A DNA stretch of 64,000 nt from Alphaproteobacteria bacterium. Its GTDB lineage: Bacteria > Pseudomonadota > Alphaproteobacteria > UBA9219 > RFNS01. The translations under genes and the position numbers were made by a program. The DNA is taken from the NCBI GenBank assembly GCA_037200005.1, contig JBBCGY010000002.1, positions 62,001 through 126,000 on the forward strand, given 5' to 3'. Below the pieces are notes generated by a model. It did not search any database. It saw nothing but the letters and a program-made list of their open reading frames with translations, and was not told the origin of the DNA. Below, in pieces: positions 24,591 through 32,759 of the stretch; positions within the stretch are counted from its first letter, which is position 1; each line of letters starts with the position of its first letter.

Positions 24591-26490
24591 AATTGATACG
24601 TTCAGCAACCAGTCCGGCGGCAATGCCTTTTACAAGGCCGTGGGGCATCCGCTGGCCGCCGCGAAAGCCGACAGCCTCGTCGCGCATCTGGAGAAGAACG
24701 GCCCGGTCGCCATTTACGATCCAAGCAACCAGCTGGCCGGATTCGCCGAGTTTTATCCGTTGAACAAAATCGAGATCGCCGGGCTGTTCGTCCAGGATGT
24801 CGATCAGATCGGCAAGCCGTTTCTGAATCATACCGCGCAGCCCGTGACAGCCATATCGTCATGTCGCTGCCGGACGATTTTGGTCGCCAGCTTCGATTCG
24901 GTGAAGATCGTGGATCAGGCGCGCCATTTGTTTCCCGCCAATACGCCCTGGCACAGCTTCGATGGCTTGCGTTTGCCCGAAGCCATGCTGACCGACAAGC
25001 AGCGTTATCTCTCGACGCTGAACTTCGCCACCAATCTGGCGTTTTTCCGCGACGGCGGCGGGCATCATACCCGCATCGTCACCGCGAATTACTGGGCAAC
25101 CTATGGCGGCAGGGACGTGACCATGTGGTGCAACCTGTTCGACGCCGACGGCAAGATCATCGCCGAATGGACCGAGAAGCTGCCGGGTGCGAATGCGGTC
25201 GTCATCATCGATAGCGCCGAAGTGCGCGCGCGCTTTAGTCTGCCGGAATTCACCGGCCAGCTTTTCATGCATGTGATCGGCGCCGCCGGACATGACGTCG
25301 TCAAATACGCGCTCGACACTTATGGCGATGACGATAAGGTTTTGTCCTGCACCCACGACGCCAATTCATGGCCTTCCGATCTTTATGCCGGTCTGCCCGC
25401 GCCCGCCGCCGACGAAGATGTCGTGCTGTGGGTGCAGAACAGCCATCCCAGCCCCATTCCGGCGGGAGAGATCGGCTTCAACCTGATGGGGGATGCCGAA
25501 ACCGCCTGGCTGCAAAAGCCGCTCGCGCCGTTTGCGACGTACCGGCTGAGCGTTTCGGAATTGCTGCCCAATGCGCGCTGGCCGCAGCAGGTGGAGATTC
25601 AGGCGGGCAAGCATTTCGTCCGTCCGCGCTACGAGATATTCCAGAAAGACGGGCGGTCGCGCATCTCGCATCCGAATGTGGAGCGCAGCGATCTGAAGCC
25701 GGATAAAAGGCTCGCCGAGCTCGGCGACATTCTCGGCAAGATTCACATTCTTCCCGCGCCGGTTCTGCCGCTCGACCGGTATGACAGCCTGGCGCTGCCT
25801 ACGCCCATGTCCACGGCGCAGACTCATATGCCGCTGCAGGCGATCATCTATGACTCCACGGGGCAGGAGGCGGCGCGTCACAAATTCGGCAATCTGCCGC
25901 GCAAGCACCAGTCGCTGCTGGAAGTCGGCCAGCTGCTCGGCGGCAAGAAGCTGGCGGGGGGCTACGGCCATATCGAGCTGACCTATGATTTTGACGCCGG
26001 AGACGATGTCGATGGCTGGATGCATGCGCTGTTCCGCTACCGCGACCGCAAGACCGGCCATGCGGCGGAAACCAGCTTCGGCTCCCATGTCTTCAACACC
26101 ATCATGACCTATAAGAACGAGCCGCAATCCTATGCCGGAAAAGCTCCCGGTTTGAGCACACGGCTGTTCCTGCGCTGCGGCCCCGAGCCGCTCGATACTT
26201 TATGCCACCTGATTTACCCTGCGTCGGCGTCGTGGCATAGCGTGTCGGATACGGCCTTAGTCCTGACGCGCCGCGACGGCACGGAAATCGCCAAGCGCGC
26301 CGTGCGCATTCCCTGCCACGGCTCGCTGTTCTGGAAGGTCAGCGAAATGTTCACCCCGGACGAGCGGCAGGCGGCGGGCGATCATGGCTATGTCGTCGTT
26401 CGCGACACCACTTGCCGCCTGTTCGGTTATCATGGCCTTATCGCCAAAGACGACGCGGCGTTCAGCCTCGATCACATGTTCGGGTTTTAG
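24580..26490 (+). CDS. hypothetical protein, 636 aa
   Basis: I do not recognise this large protein. It lacks a signal peptide or membrane helix and is rich in short beta strands (for example RIVTANYWATYGGRDVTMWC and HIELTYDFDAGDDVDGWMH), suggesting repeated beta-sandwich domains. The start is the ATG at 24580 with AAAGG upstream. Residues about 88-102 (VTAISSCRCRTILV) look out of frame: the next frame there reads RDSHIVMSLPDDF, so a missing base near 24843 and an extra base near 24886 may compensate. It overlaps the oxygenase gene and ends six bases before the carbonic anhydrase gene. Confidence 0.75.
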   Translation: MPLKIDTFSNQSGGNAFYKAVGHPLAAAKADSLVAHLEKNGPVAIYDPSNQLAGFAEFYPLNKIEIAGLFVQDVDQIGKPFLNHTAQPVTAISSCRCRTILVASFDSVKIVDQARHLFPANTPWHSFDGLRLPEAMLTDKQRYLSTLNFATNLAFFRDGGGHHTRIVTANYWATYGGRDVTMWCNLFDADGKIIAEWTEKLPGANAVVIIDSAEVRARFSLPEFTGQLFMHVIGAAGHDVVKYALDTYGDDDKVLSCTHDANSWPSDLYAGLPAPAADEDVVLWVQNSHPSPIPAGEIGFNLMGDAETAWLQKPLAPFATYRLSVSELLPNARWPQQVEIQAGKHFVRPRYEIFQKDGRSRISHPNVERSDLKPDKRLAELGDILGKIHILPAPVLPLDRYDSLALPTPMSTAQTHMPLQAIIYDSTGQEAARHKFGNLPRKHQSLLEVGQLLGGKKLAGGYGHIELTYDFDAGDDVDGWMHALFRYRDRKTGHAAETSFGSHVFNTIMTYKNEPQSYAGKAPGLSTRLFLRCGPEPLDTLCHLIYPASASWHSVSDTALVLTRRDGTEIAKRAVRIPCHGSLFWKVSEMFTPDERQAAGDHGYVVVRDTTCRLFGYHGLIAKDDAAFSLDHMFGF

Positions 26491-26496
26491 GCCTGC

Positions 26497-27180
26497 ATGA
26501 AAAGCTTGGCCCAACTTTTTGCTAAAAATCGCGAATGGTCGGAGCAGCTTCGCAGCCAGGACCCCGGCTATTTCTCGCGTTTGGCAGATGGGCAAGCGCC
26601 TGAATATCTATGGATAGGCTGCTCCGATAGCCGCGTGCCGGCCAATCAGATCATTGGCTTGCCGCCGGGCGACATATTCGTGCACCGGAACATCGCCAAT
26701 GTCGTTTCGCACGGCGATCTTAATTGCTTGTCGGTTATCCAGTTCGCCGTCGAAGTTCTAAAGGTCAAGCATCTCATCGTTTGCGGCCATTACGACTGCG
26801 GCGGCATCAAAGCCGTGCAGCAGGGAGTAAGCCTCGGTTTGACCGATAACTGGCTTGAGCATGTCCATGACGTGCAATGCTTTCATTCGAAGGCTCTTGC
26901 CAAGCTGCCGCCCGAGAGCCAATTGCCGATGCTCTGCGAATTGAACGTCATCGAGCAGCTTCACCACGCCGCGCAGACCAGTATCGTTCAGCAGGCCTGG
27001 AAGCGAGGGCAGGAGCTGTATCTGCATGGATGGATATACGGCGTCGAAGACGGCTTGCTGCGCGATCTGAAAGTCGGCGCGTCGTCGGCTGCGGAGTTTC
27101 AAGGGGCATACGAAGCCGTGGTGGAATCCCTGATCTCCGGCCGCCAAAATACCTTGTCTGTCACTCTTAGAGATCATTGA
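26497..27180 (+). CDS. can: beta-class carbonic anhydrase
   Basis: The enzyme interconverts CO2 and bicarbonate with a zinc ion. The zinc and catalytic residues are clear: Cys42 and Asp44 in GCSDSRVPANQI, and His98 and Cys101 in VCGHYDCGGIKA. Length (227) fits the E. coli Can type. It starts six bases after the stop of the large unknown gene and its TGA overlaps the trxB ATG. The link to the upstream oxygenase unit may be only positional. Confidence 0.95.
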   Translation: MKSLAQLFAKNREWSEQLRSQDPGYFSRLADGQAPEYLWIGCSDSRVPANQIIGLPPGDIFVHRNIANVVSHGDLNCLSVIQFAVEVLKVKHLIVCGHYDCGGIKAVQQGVSLGLTDNWLEHVHDVQCFHSKALAKLPPESQLPMLCELNVIEQLHHAAQTSIVQQAWKRGQELYLHGWIYGVEDGLLRDLKVGASSAAEFQGAYEAVVESLISGRQNTLSVTLRDH

Positions 27181-28127
27181 TGTCAGTCACTCATAAAACC
27201 AAGACCCTCATCATCGGCGCCGGGCCCGCGGGCTATACGGCGGCGATCTATGCGGCGCGGGCTAATCTGAAGCCGATCATGGTGCAGGGGATGCAGCCGG
27301 GCGGGCAGCTCACGATCACCACCGATGTCGAAAATTATCCCGGCTTTGCCGATATCATCCAGGGGCCGTGGCTCATGGAGCAAATGGCGGCGCAGGCGGA
27401 AAAGGTCGGCACGCAGCTTATTTACGACGTTATTTCCGACGTGGATTTCACCCAGCGCCCCTATCGCTGCATCGCTGAATCCGGCGACATTTTTCTGGCC
27501 GAGACCGTCATCATCGCCACGGGCGCTCAGGCGCGCTGGCTGGGGCTGGAAAGCGAGAAGCTGTTCCAGGGTTTCGGCGTCTCCGGCTGCGCCACTTGCG
27601 ACGGATTCTTCTTCAAGGGCAAGGAAGTCGCGGTCATCGGCGGCGGCAATACCGCTCTCGAAGAGGCCCTGTATCTCACGCATCACGCAAGCAAGGTCAC
27701 GCTCGTTCACCGGCGCGATCAATTCCGGGGCGAGAAAATCCTGCACGACCGGGTCATGAGCCATCCCAAGATCGCGGTGGTCTGGAACAGCATCGTCGAG
27801 GAGGTCGTCGGCGATGCCGCGCCGGTGAAGATCGTGAAGGGCTTGAAATTGCGCGACACGCAGACCGATGCCGTAAGCGCGCTGGACGTCGAAGGCGTGT
27901 TTATCGCCATCGGCCATGATCCGGCGACAAAACTTTTTAAGGGTAAGCTGGATATGGACGAGTCGGGCTATCTACTGACCGCGCCCGATTCCACCGCCAC
28001 GAATGTTCCCGGCGTATTCGCCGCCGGCGACGTGAAAGACAAGATATTCCGCCAGGCCGTCACCGCTGCCGGCATGGGATGCATGGCGGCATTGGAAGCC
28101 GAACGCTGGCTTACGGGTGCATCGTGA
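27180..28127 (+). CDS. trxB: thioredoxin-disulfide reductase
   Basis: TrxB passes electrons from NADPH through FAD to thioredoxin. The 315-residue protein has the FAD-binding GAGPAGYTAAIYAARA, the redox pair Cys137 and Cys140 in CATCDGFF, the NADPH site GGGNTALEEALYL, and the second FAD site GVFAAGDVKD. The ATG at 27180 overlaps the carbonic anhydrase stop (ATGA). The following gene starts at a GTG that overlaps the trxB stop (GTGA), so the three are coupled. Confidence 0.96.
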   Translation: MSVTHKTKTLIIGAGPAGYTAAIYAARANLKPIMVQGMQPGGQLTITTDVENYPGFADIIQGPWLMEQMAAQAEKVGTQLIYDVISDVDFTQRPYRCIAESGDIFLAETVIIATGAQARWLGLESEKLFQGFGVSGCATCDGFFFKGKEVAVIGGGNTALEEALYLTHHASKVTLVHRRDQFRGEKILHDRVMSHPKIAVVWNSIVEEVVGDAAPVKIVKGLKLRDTQTDAVSALDVEGVFIAIGHDPATKLFKGKLDMDESGYLLTAPDSTATNVPGVFAAGDVKDKIFRQAVTAAGMGCMAALEAERWLTGAS

Positions 28128-28723
28128 GCCCTGATCATAAAAAAAAGAGCGGCAAGCGAAAGAATAAAGGGTTTCACTATATCCGTTCTGTGCTGATGCC
28201 CGGCGAGAAAATTATCTTCGCCACGACGTTGCATTGGATCGTGTATTGGCGCGCGTTGTTCGTGACATTGGTTGGGCTGGCGTTCGCTTTCGGCTCGCAT
28301 CAGATTATCGAATTCGTATTCGGCCCCATTACTGCCGCCGAATATGCCCAGCCCGCCCGATACCTCGTGATGGCTTTCGTGCTTTTGGGCTGCTTCCTGT
28401 TCGTCACGGCTTACATCAAGCATACGGAATCCGAATTGGCCGTGACCGATCAGCGCGTCGTGATGAAATTCGGCCTGGTTTCGCGCCAGACTTACGAGCT
28501 TTTTCTCGAGCAAATCGAGGGCGCGGCCATCGAACAGACTTCCGCGGGACGGATGTTTCATTACGGCTGCCTCTATGTCCGCGCCTATGGCAACGGTTTC
28601 GCGCCGGTTTTCGATATGGCCGATCCCGGAAAGTTTCAAAGCGCGCTGCTGAGCCAGCTTAGAAACCATCACGGCGAAGATAAGAATTTAAGCGCGAACA
28701 GCAGAACGCGCCCGCGGGCCTAG
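28124..28723 (+). CDS. PH-domain membrane protein (YdbS-like)
   Basis: The 199-residue protein begins with a lysine-rich stretch and LMPGEKIIFATTLHWIVYW, then two membrane helices (about 40-60 and 80-100) and a bacterial pleckstrin-homology domain with ELAVTDQRVVMKFGLVSRQT and LEQIEGAAIEQT. This layout is that of bPH2/YdbS proteins, whose function is poorly known. The GTG start at 28124 is inferred from its overlap with the trxB stop. It converges with the lipoprotein gene, overlapping by four bases. Confidence 0.8.
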   Translation: MSPDHKKKSGKRKNKGFHYIRSVLMPGEKIIFATTLHWIVYWRALFVTLVGLAFAFGSHQIIEFVFGPITAAEYAQPARYLVMAFVLLGCFLFVTAYIKHTESELAVTDQRVVMKFGLVSRQTYELFLEQIEGAAIEQTSAGRMFHYGCLYVRAYGNGFAPVFDMADPGKFQSALLSQLRNHHGEDKNLSANSRTRPRA

Positions 28724-29286
28724 TCCGCAAATTTAACCCCGGCAAGGAATTCCCGGAACGCGGCTTTGTGCGATTGCGCGTTGGAATCCTGAGCATGGTA
28801 ATTCAGGAAAAATTTATAGAGCCATTTGCCGTGCGGCACGTAGACATCCATCTGCGCGCTGTCGTCGCAAGTCTGCGGCCTTTCCTTGCACGCGGCGGCT
28901 TCCATTTCAAAATCCGCCAGCGCGCCTTTTTCTCCGGCGACTTTGACGGTTTGAATCTCGGCGGGCATGATCCTTAATTGCTCTCGGAGAAAATCCGCGA
29001 CCGGCATGCCGGGCAATTTCTCGCGCACGACGGTTATTTCCGCTCCGGCGGGAGGCACGATGCCTCCATGGCTATAGCGATGATCGAAATTATCCAGCGA
29101 GAATCCGTTATCGCTCTTGTCCAATTCATTAAGCTTCCATGGCGCGGGAGGCAATTTCGCCGCCAGGCCGATGCTTTCCTTTTTCCAATGGCCATTGGCG
29201 GCGCCTATTCCCGTATGCTGACAGCCTGCCAAAAAGCATGACGCCGCGAGAATTGCGATTGCCGGGATTTGTCTTCGTTGTGTCAT
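28720..29286 (-). CDS. putative lipoprotein, 188 aa
   Basis: The start at 29286 gives a typical lipoprotein signal (TQRRQIPAIAILAASCF then the lipobox LAGC, lipidated Cys at residue 22). The mature part is soluble and beta-rich, with two cysteines in EAAACKERPQTCDD that could form a disulfide. The family is not recognised. An upstream in-frame ATG at 29310 would add residues before the signal and is less likely. It overlaps the PH-domain gene by four bases at the stop. Confidence 0.65.
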   Translation of the reverse strand: MTQRRQIPAIAILAASCFLAGCQHTGIGAANGHWKKESIGLAAKLPPAPWKLNELDKSDNGFSLDNFDHRYSHGGIVPPAGAEITVVREKLPGMPVADFLREQLRIMPAEIQTVKVAGEKGALADFEMEAAACKERPQTCDDSAQMDVYVPHGKWLYKFFLNYHAQDSNAQSHKAAFREFLAGVKFAD

Positions 29287-29397
29287 GCAATGCGGGTCCG
29301 TTGTCATCAAATGCGATCCATGCAGCCCTGCTTCGCCAAGAGGCTTTGCAGGGCACTCGCTTTTTCTAAGCTTGCTGCGCTCGCTAAGAAAAACCGG

Positions 29398-29474
29398 TGG
29401 TGGGCCCGGTAGGACTTGAACCTACGACAACACCGTTATGAGCGGTGCGTTCTAACCAACTGAACTACAGGCCC
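29398..29474 (-). tRNA. tRNA with CAU anticodon (Ile2 or elongator Met)
   Basis: The 77-nt cloverleaf is complete on the minus strand. It has acceptor GGGCCTG paired with CGGGCCC, a D-arm TAGTTCAGTTGGTTAGAA, an anticodon stem CACCG/CGGTG with loop CTCATAA, a GGTTCAAGTCC T-loop and an encoded CCA. The G1-C72 pair and anticodon CAU exclude initiator Met. The T-arm resembles Ile2, whose C34 is changed to lysidine by TilS, but elongator Met cannot be excluded. Confidence 0.93.
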
Positions 29475-29577
29475 CCCGCCGAGAGGATTACTGCATCTTC
29501 CGTCATATGTCATCTGTCCTCTATTCCCCGGCCTTTTGGCATGCCCCTTGCAGCATCCTGGCTAGGAAGAGGATTGC

Positions 29578-30537
29578 ATGACCATAGCCGCCATATCGCC
29601 AAATTCGAAAGAAACCCAACAGATTCAAGGGGTAGGAGCCTCTTGGATGGAGAGGGTTGTGGGGGCCATTAAGACGGCCAGCAAGGAATCGGGGGTAGAT
29701 TTTACCTACCTCATGAACAAAGCTGCCCAGGAAAGCGGTTTTAAGACCGACGCCAAGGCGAAGACCAGTTCCGCCACCGGGCTATATCAATTCACCGAAC
29801 AGACCTGGCTGAAGATGGTCGCCGAATATGGCGACAAGCATGGCATGGGCGTCGTGGCCAACCAGATCGACATCCGTTCCGACGGTATGGCGGTCGTCAA
29901 GGACCGTCATGTCCGGCAGCAAATTCTTAACCTGCGGAAAAATCCGGAGATGGCGGCTTCCATGGCCGCCGAGCTCGCGCAGGAAAACAAGACCAATCTG
30001 CAGAACAATATCGGCGGCGAAATCGGCAATACCGAGCTTTACCTCGCCCATTTCCTCGGCGCATCGGGCGCCGCCAATTTTATCGAAGCCGTGCGCGGCA
30101 ATCCAGGAGCCCAGGCCGCCGCGCTGCTTCCCGACGCCGCCGCCGCCAATAAAAGCGTCTTTTACACCGCCGACGGCAAGCCCCGCACCGTGGCGCAGAT
30201 CTATGACCGTTTCGCCGCCAAGATGGAAGGGAAGGGGATCGACCTGCCCGCCGGCCTCGTCAATTCGCCGGCCCAGGCGCCCGCGATGCTGGCTCAAATC
30301 GGCAGTACGCTCAACCAATTGCCGGATATGCAGCTTCCCGTCAGCGAGAGATTGCAAACCCAAGTGGCCAGTCTCGCTTCGCCGTCCAGCTCTCTTCAAG
30401 CTCTGGCCAGCAGCGTTACGCCGGAGTCCCTGTTCTCGGTCATGGTCTTGTCGCAAATGGATAAGATGGCGCCCGCGAGCGTCGCCGTCGCGAACCGGAA
30501 CGACCGCCGCCAATCCTCCGATACGATGATGGGCTAA
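29578..30537 (+). CDS. lytic transglycosylase (SLT domain)
   Basis: The 319-residue protein carries a soluble lytic transglycosylase-like domain with the catalytic Glu52 in KAAQESGFKT and the motif SSATGLYQFTEQTW, cleaving peptidoglycan glycan strands. The second half is a low-complexity Ala/Ser/Gln-rich region. There is no clear signal peptide, as in some flagellar transglycosylases, and export by another route is possible. An AAGAGGA site precedes the ATG. No flagellar genes are nearby, so a flagellar role is only a possibility. Confidence 0.85.
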   Translation: MTIAAISPNSKETQQIQGVGASWMERVVGAIKTASKESGVDFTYLMNKAAQESGFKTDAKAKTSSATGLYQFTEQTWLKMVAEYGDKHGMGVVANQIDIRSDGMAVVKDRHVRQQILNLRKNPEMAASMAAELAQENKTNLQNNIGGEIGNTELYLAHFLGASGAANFIEAVRGNPGAQAAALLPDAAAANKSVFYTADGKPRTVAQIYDRFAAKMEGKGIDLPAGLVNSPAQAPAMLAQIGSTLNQLPDMQLPVSERLQTQVASLASPSSSLQALASSVTPESLFSVMVLSQMDKMAPASVAVANRNDRRQSSDTMMG

Positions 30538-30550
30538 ACGCTAAACGATA

Positions 30551-30598
30551 CACAACCGCCCTGGGTTGTGCTAACCAACGAAATCCCCGCTCGGGGAT
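30551..30598 (+). other. two tandem hairpins after the transglycosylase gene
   Basis: CACAACC (30551-30557) pairs with GGTTGTG (30564-30570), and ATCCCCG (30583-30589) pairs with CGGGGAT (30592-30598). Neither has a run of T after it. They could be a rho-dependent terminator region or 5' leader structures of the methyltransferase gene at 30649. Confidence 0.35.
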
Positions 30599-30648
30599 CT
30601 AAGTTTCTCTGCCGCTGTCGTTAATCTGAAATGCCAAGGGGATGAAGG

Positions 30649-31227
30649 ATGTCGCTGCCGCTCGTCTACGCCATCATAGACAAGGTCTTGTATTGGACGT
30701 TCGCCTTCACCTACGTCTGGTATGCGTATTATGTCATTTTTCATAAGAATTTCCCCAATATCCGGACGGTTCCCGCGCTTACCAAGAAAATCATCGAGCT
30801 GCTGAAGCAGGATTTCGAGGCTCATCAAGGCGGGGTTTACACGATCGTCGATCTCGGTTCCGGCACCGGCAAGCTGACCCGCGAGATAGCCAAGGCGATG
30901 CCCAAGGCGAAAGTCGTCGGCATCGAGAGAATCTGGCAGACTTACATGACGGCCGAATGGCTCAGGCGGTGGTCCAGACTCGATAATCTCGAATACAGGA
31001 AAATGGATTTTTTCTCTTACGATCTTTCGAGCGCCAATGTCATCGTGATGTATCTGTTGCCGTATGTCATGAAAGACCTCAGTGAAAAACTTCACAAGGA
31101 AATCAAACCCGGAACGCTTATCATCGCCAATAAATTCGCGTTAAATCACGGCTGGGTGCCCGAAACTTTGCCGGTCAAAACGGTATTTTTCCATCAGAAA
31201 GATTTGCACATATACCGCAAGGCTTAG
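30649..31227 (+). CDS. membrane-anchored methyltransferase, FAM173-like
   Basis: The 192-residue protein has an N-terminal membrane helix (about residues 6-28) and a class I SAM-binding domain: motif I VDLGSGTGKLT near 67-77, an acidic strand (VVGIER) ending in Glu, and a LPYVMKDLSEKLH segment. Its order of membrane anchor plus VDLGSGTG and a VIVMYLLPYVM strand matches the FAM173 family, whose mitochondrial member trimethylates a lysine in the ATP synthase c subunit. Function here is inferred. It is transcribed alone, after two hairpins. Confidence 0.75.
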   Translation: MSLPLVYAIIDKVLYWTFAFTYVWYAYYVIFHKNFPNIRTVPALTKKIIELLKQDFEAHQGGVYTIVDLGSGTGKLTREIAKAMPKAKVVGIERIWQTYMTAEWLRRWSRLDNLEYRKMDFFSYDLSSANVIVMYLLPYVMKDLSEKLHKEIKPGTLIIANKFALNHGWVPETLPVKTVFFHQKDLHIYRKA

Positions 31228-31243
31228 AAGCTCGCAGGCAAAA

Positions 31244-31579
31244 TCATCTCTCCAATTGAATCTTTGAGGCGCGTTTCAGCTTCGATGTCGGCCTCTTGCC
31301 CGAATTGGCTGGGTCGAGCTCGGCCCTTATTTTACGCTTTTCGGCGGCGGACAATTCGAGTTTCCCGACCTGCCTCCAGATGGCCAGCAGCGCCCGATTA
31401 ACAGCTTTTTCCGTCGGTTTTCCATCCGGCCCGGACGAGCGGCGCAGCATAGAAGCGGCAGACGATAAGGTGGGGGCCGGAACCCGTTTGAGAACCATCT
31501 TCGCCGTAAGCGTTATAGCCTTCGCTATCGGGTCGCGAGGTTCCACTATTTTTTTTGTCTTCGCTAATTTCTGTGCCAT
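31244..31579 (-). CDS. small basic hypothetical protein, 111 aa
   Basis: The ATG at 31579 follows a GGGAGA site seven bases upstream. The product is lysine- and arginine-rich throughout (MAQKLAKTKKIVEPRDP at the start, KRPTSKLKRASKIQLER at the end). It looks like a short cytosolic nucleic-acid-binding or ribosome-associated protein, though no known family is recognised. It follows the small gene at 31606 on the same strand and ends the hflK-hflC run. Confidence 0.55.
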   Translation of the reverse strand: MAQKLAKTKKIVEPRDPIAKAITLTAKMVLKRVPAPTLSSAASMLRRSSGPDGKPTEKAVNRALLAIWRQVGKLELSAAEKRKIRAELDPANSGKRPTSKLKRASKIQLER

Positions 31580-31605
31580 CGAATTCTCCCATCTGGTTTC
31601 ATGCG

Positions 31606-31887
31606 CTAACCGACGCCTGGGGTCTGCCCGGCCGTGCACGGCCATGGGCTGATCGCCTGCCGAATGGCGTTTAGTCTTATACGATCATCTTCAATCGTGC
31701 ATATTGTAAGAATTGTATTCGATACATACAGGACTTTTTCCTGGGCTGCCGTGTAAATGTCGGAGCTGGACTGGGGAGGGGATTGCCGCTGCAATATCTC
31801 CCGCAAGGCATTCGCCATGTCCAGCATGTCCATGCGGTTTATCTCTTCCGCGGTAGGCTCCGGCGTATCAGGCGCAGGCTTCTTCAC
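31606..31887 (-). CDS. hypothetical protein following hflC, 93 aa
   Basis: A GTG start at 31887 lies four bases after the hflC stop, with GGAAG inside the hflC end as ribosome site. The product is acidic at the start (PAPDTPEPTAEEINRMDML), then helical with a hydrophobic stretch (SNTILTICTI). No family is recognised. Tight spacing suggests it is made together with HflC; a role in the HflKC membrane complex is possible but untested. Confidence 0.55.
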   Translation of the reverse strand: MKKPAPDTPEPTAEEINRMDMLDMANALREILQRQSPPQSSSDIYTAAQEKVLYVSNTILTICTIEDDRIRLNAIRQAISPWPCTAGQTPGVG

Positions 31888-31891
31888 GGTG

Positions 31892-32758
31892 TTACTTCCC
31901 GATTCCTTGTCCGAAAAGCTTGAAGAATTCGCCGTCCGGCGCGAGGACGTAGGACGTATTTTCGGTCTTGAGAGCCGTGCGGTAAGCCTCGAGCGTGCGG
32001 TAGAAGCTGTAGAATTGCGGGTCTTTACCCATCGCGTCGCCCATGATCTTGATGGCTTCCTTGTCGCCGTCGCCGCGCAATTTCTGGGCTTCGCGCTGCG
32101 ATTGCGACAAAGTCCGGGTGCGGTCGCCGTCGGCCTTGGCGCGGATTTCAAGCGATTTCATCTCGCCTTCGGCGCGCAGCGTCGCGGCTTCCTTCTGCCG
32201 CTCTGAGCGCATCCGGTTATAGACGTTATGCACGGTTTCCAGCGGCAGGTCGGTATGACGGATGCGGACATCGACGACTTCGACGCCATAGCGGGAGACA
32301 TTAACATTCATCTCCTGCTTGATCTTGGCCATGATCGTGTCCCGCGTTTCCGACAACAGGTCGGAAACTTTGTAATTGCCCAGCACGTTGCGCAGCGAGG
32401 AATTCAGAAATCCTCCCAGCCGTTCGGTGGCGACGCGCTCATCCCGCAGGCCTTGCAGGAAAGTGAAGGGGTCTTTGATCCGCCAGCGGGCAAAGCCGTC
32501 CACGTCGAGAATCTTCTGATCGGCCAGCGTCACGCGCTGCCCCGGCGGCTCAAGCGGCAGCACCCTGCGCTCGAAATAGGTGACATCCTGAATAAAGGGG
32601 ATTTTGGCGTAGAGCCCCTCTTTCTGAATGACGCGCACATTTTCGCGGAACTGGAAAACAATAGCTTGTTCCGCCGGATTCACGACGAACAGGCTGTTGC
32701 CCATGACGAGAACAAGGGCGGCAAGAACGATAATGGGAAGCAGGATTTGCTTAGGCAT
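31892..32758 (-). CDS. hflC: FtsH protease modulator HflC
   Basis: HflC and HflK form a periplasm-facing complex of SPFH proteins around the FtsH protease. The 288-residue protein has an N-terminal membrane anchor (LLPIIVLAALVLVMGNSLFV) and the SPFH domain (FVVNPAEQAIVFQFRE, VVDVRIRHTDLPLE), followed by the coiled-coil region with repeated EAQKLRGDGDKEA. The length is usual. It starts one base after the hflK stop. Confidence 0.95.
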   Translation of the reverse strand: MPKQILLPIIVLAALVLVMGNSLFVVNPAEQAIVFQFRENVRVIQKEGLYAKIPFIQDVTYFERRVLPLEPPGQRVTLADQKILDVDGFARWRIKDPFTFLQGLRDERVATERLGGFLNSSLRNVLGNYKVSDLLSETRDTIMAKIKQEMNVNVSRYGVEVVDVRIRHTDLPLETVHNVYNRMRSERQKEAATLRAEGEMKSLEIRAKADGDRTRTLSQSQREAQKLRGDGDKEAIKIMGDAMGKDPQFYSFYRTLEAYRTALKTENTSYVLAPDGEFFKLFGQGIGK

Positions 32759-32759
32759 C

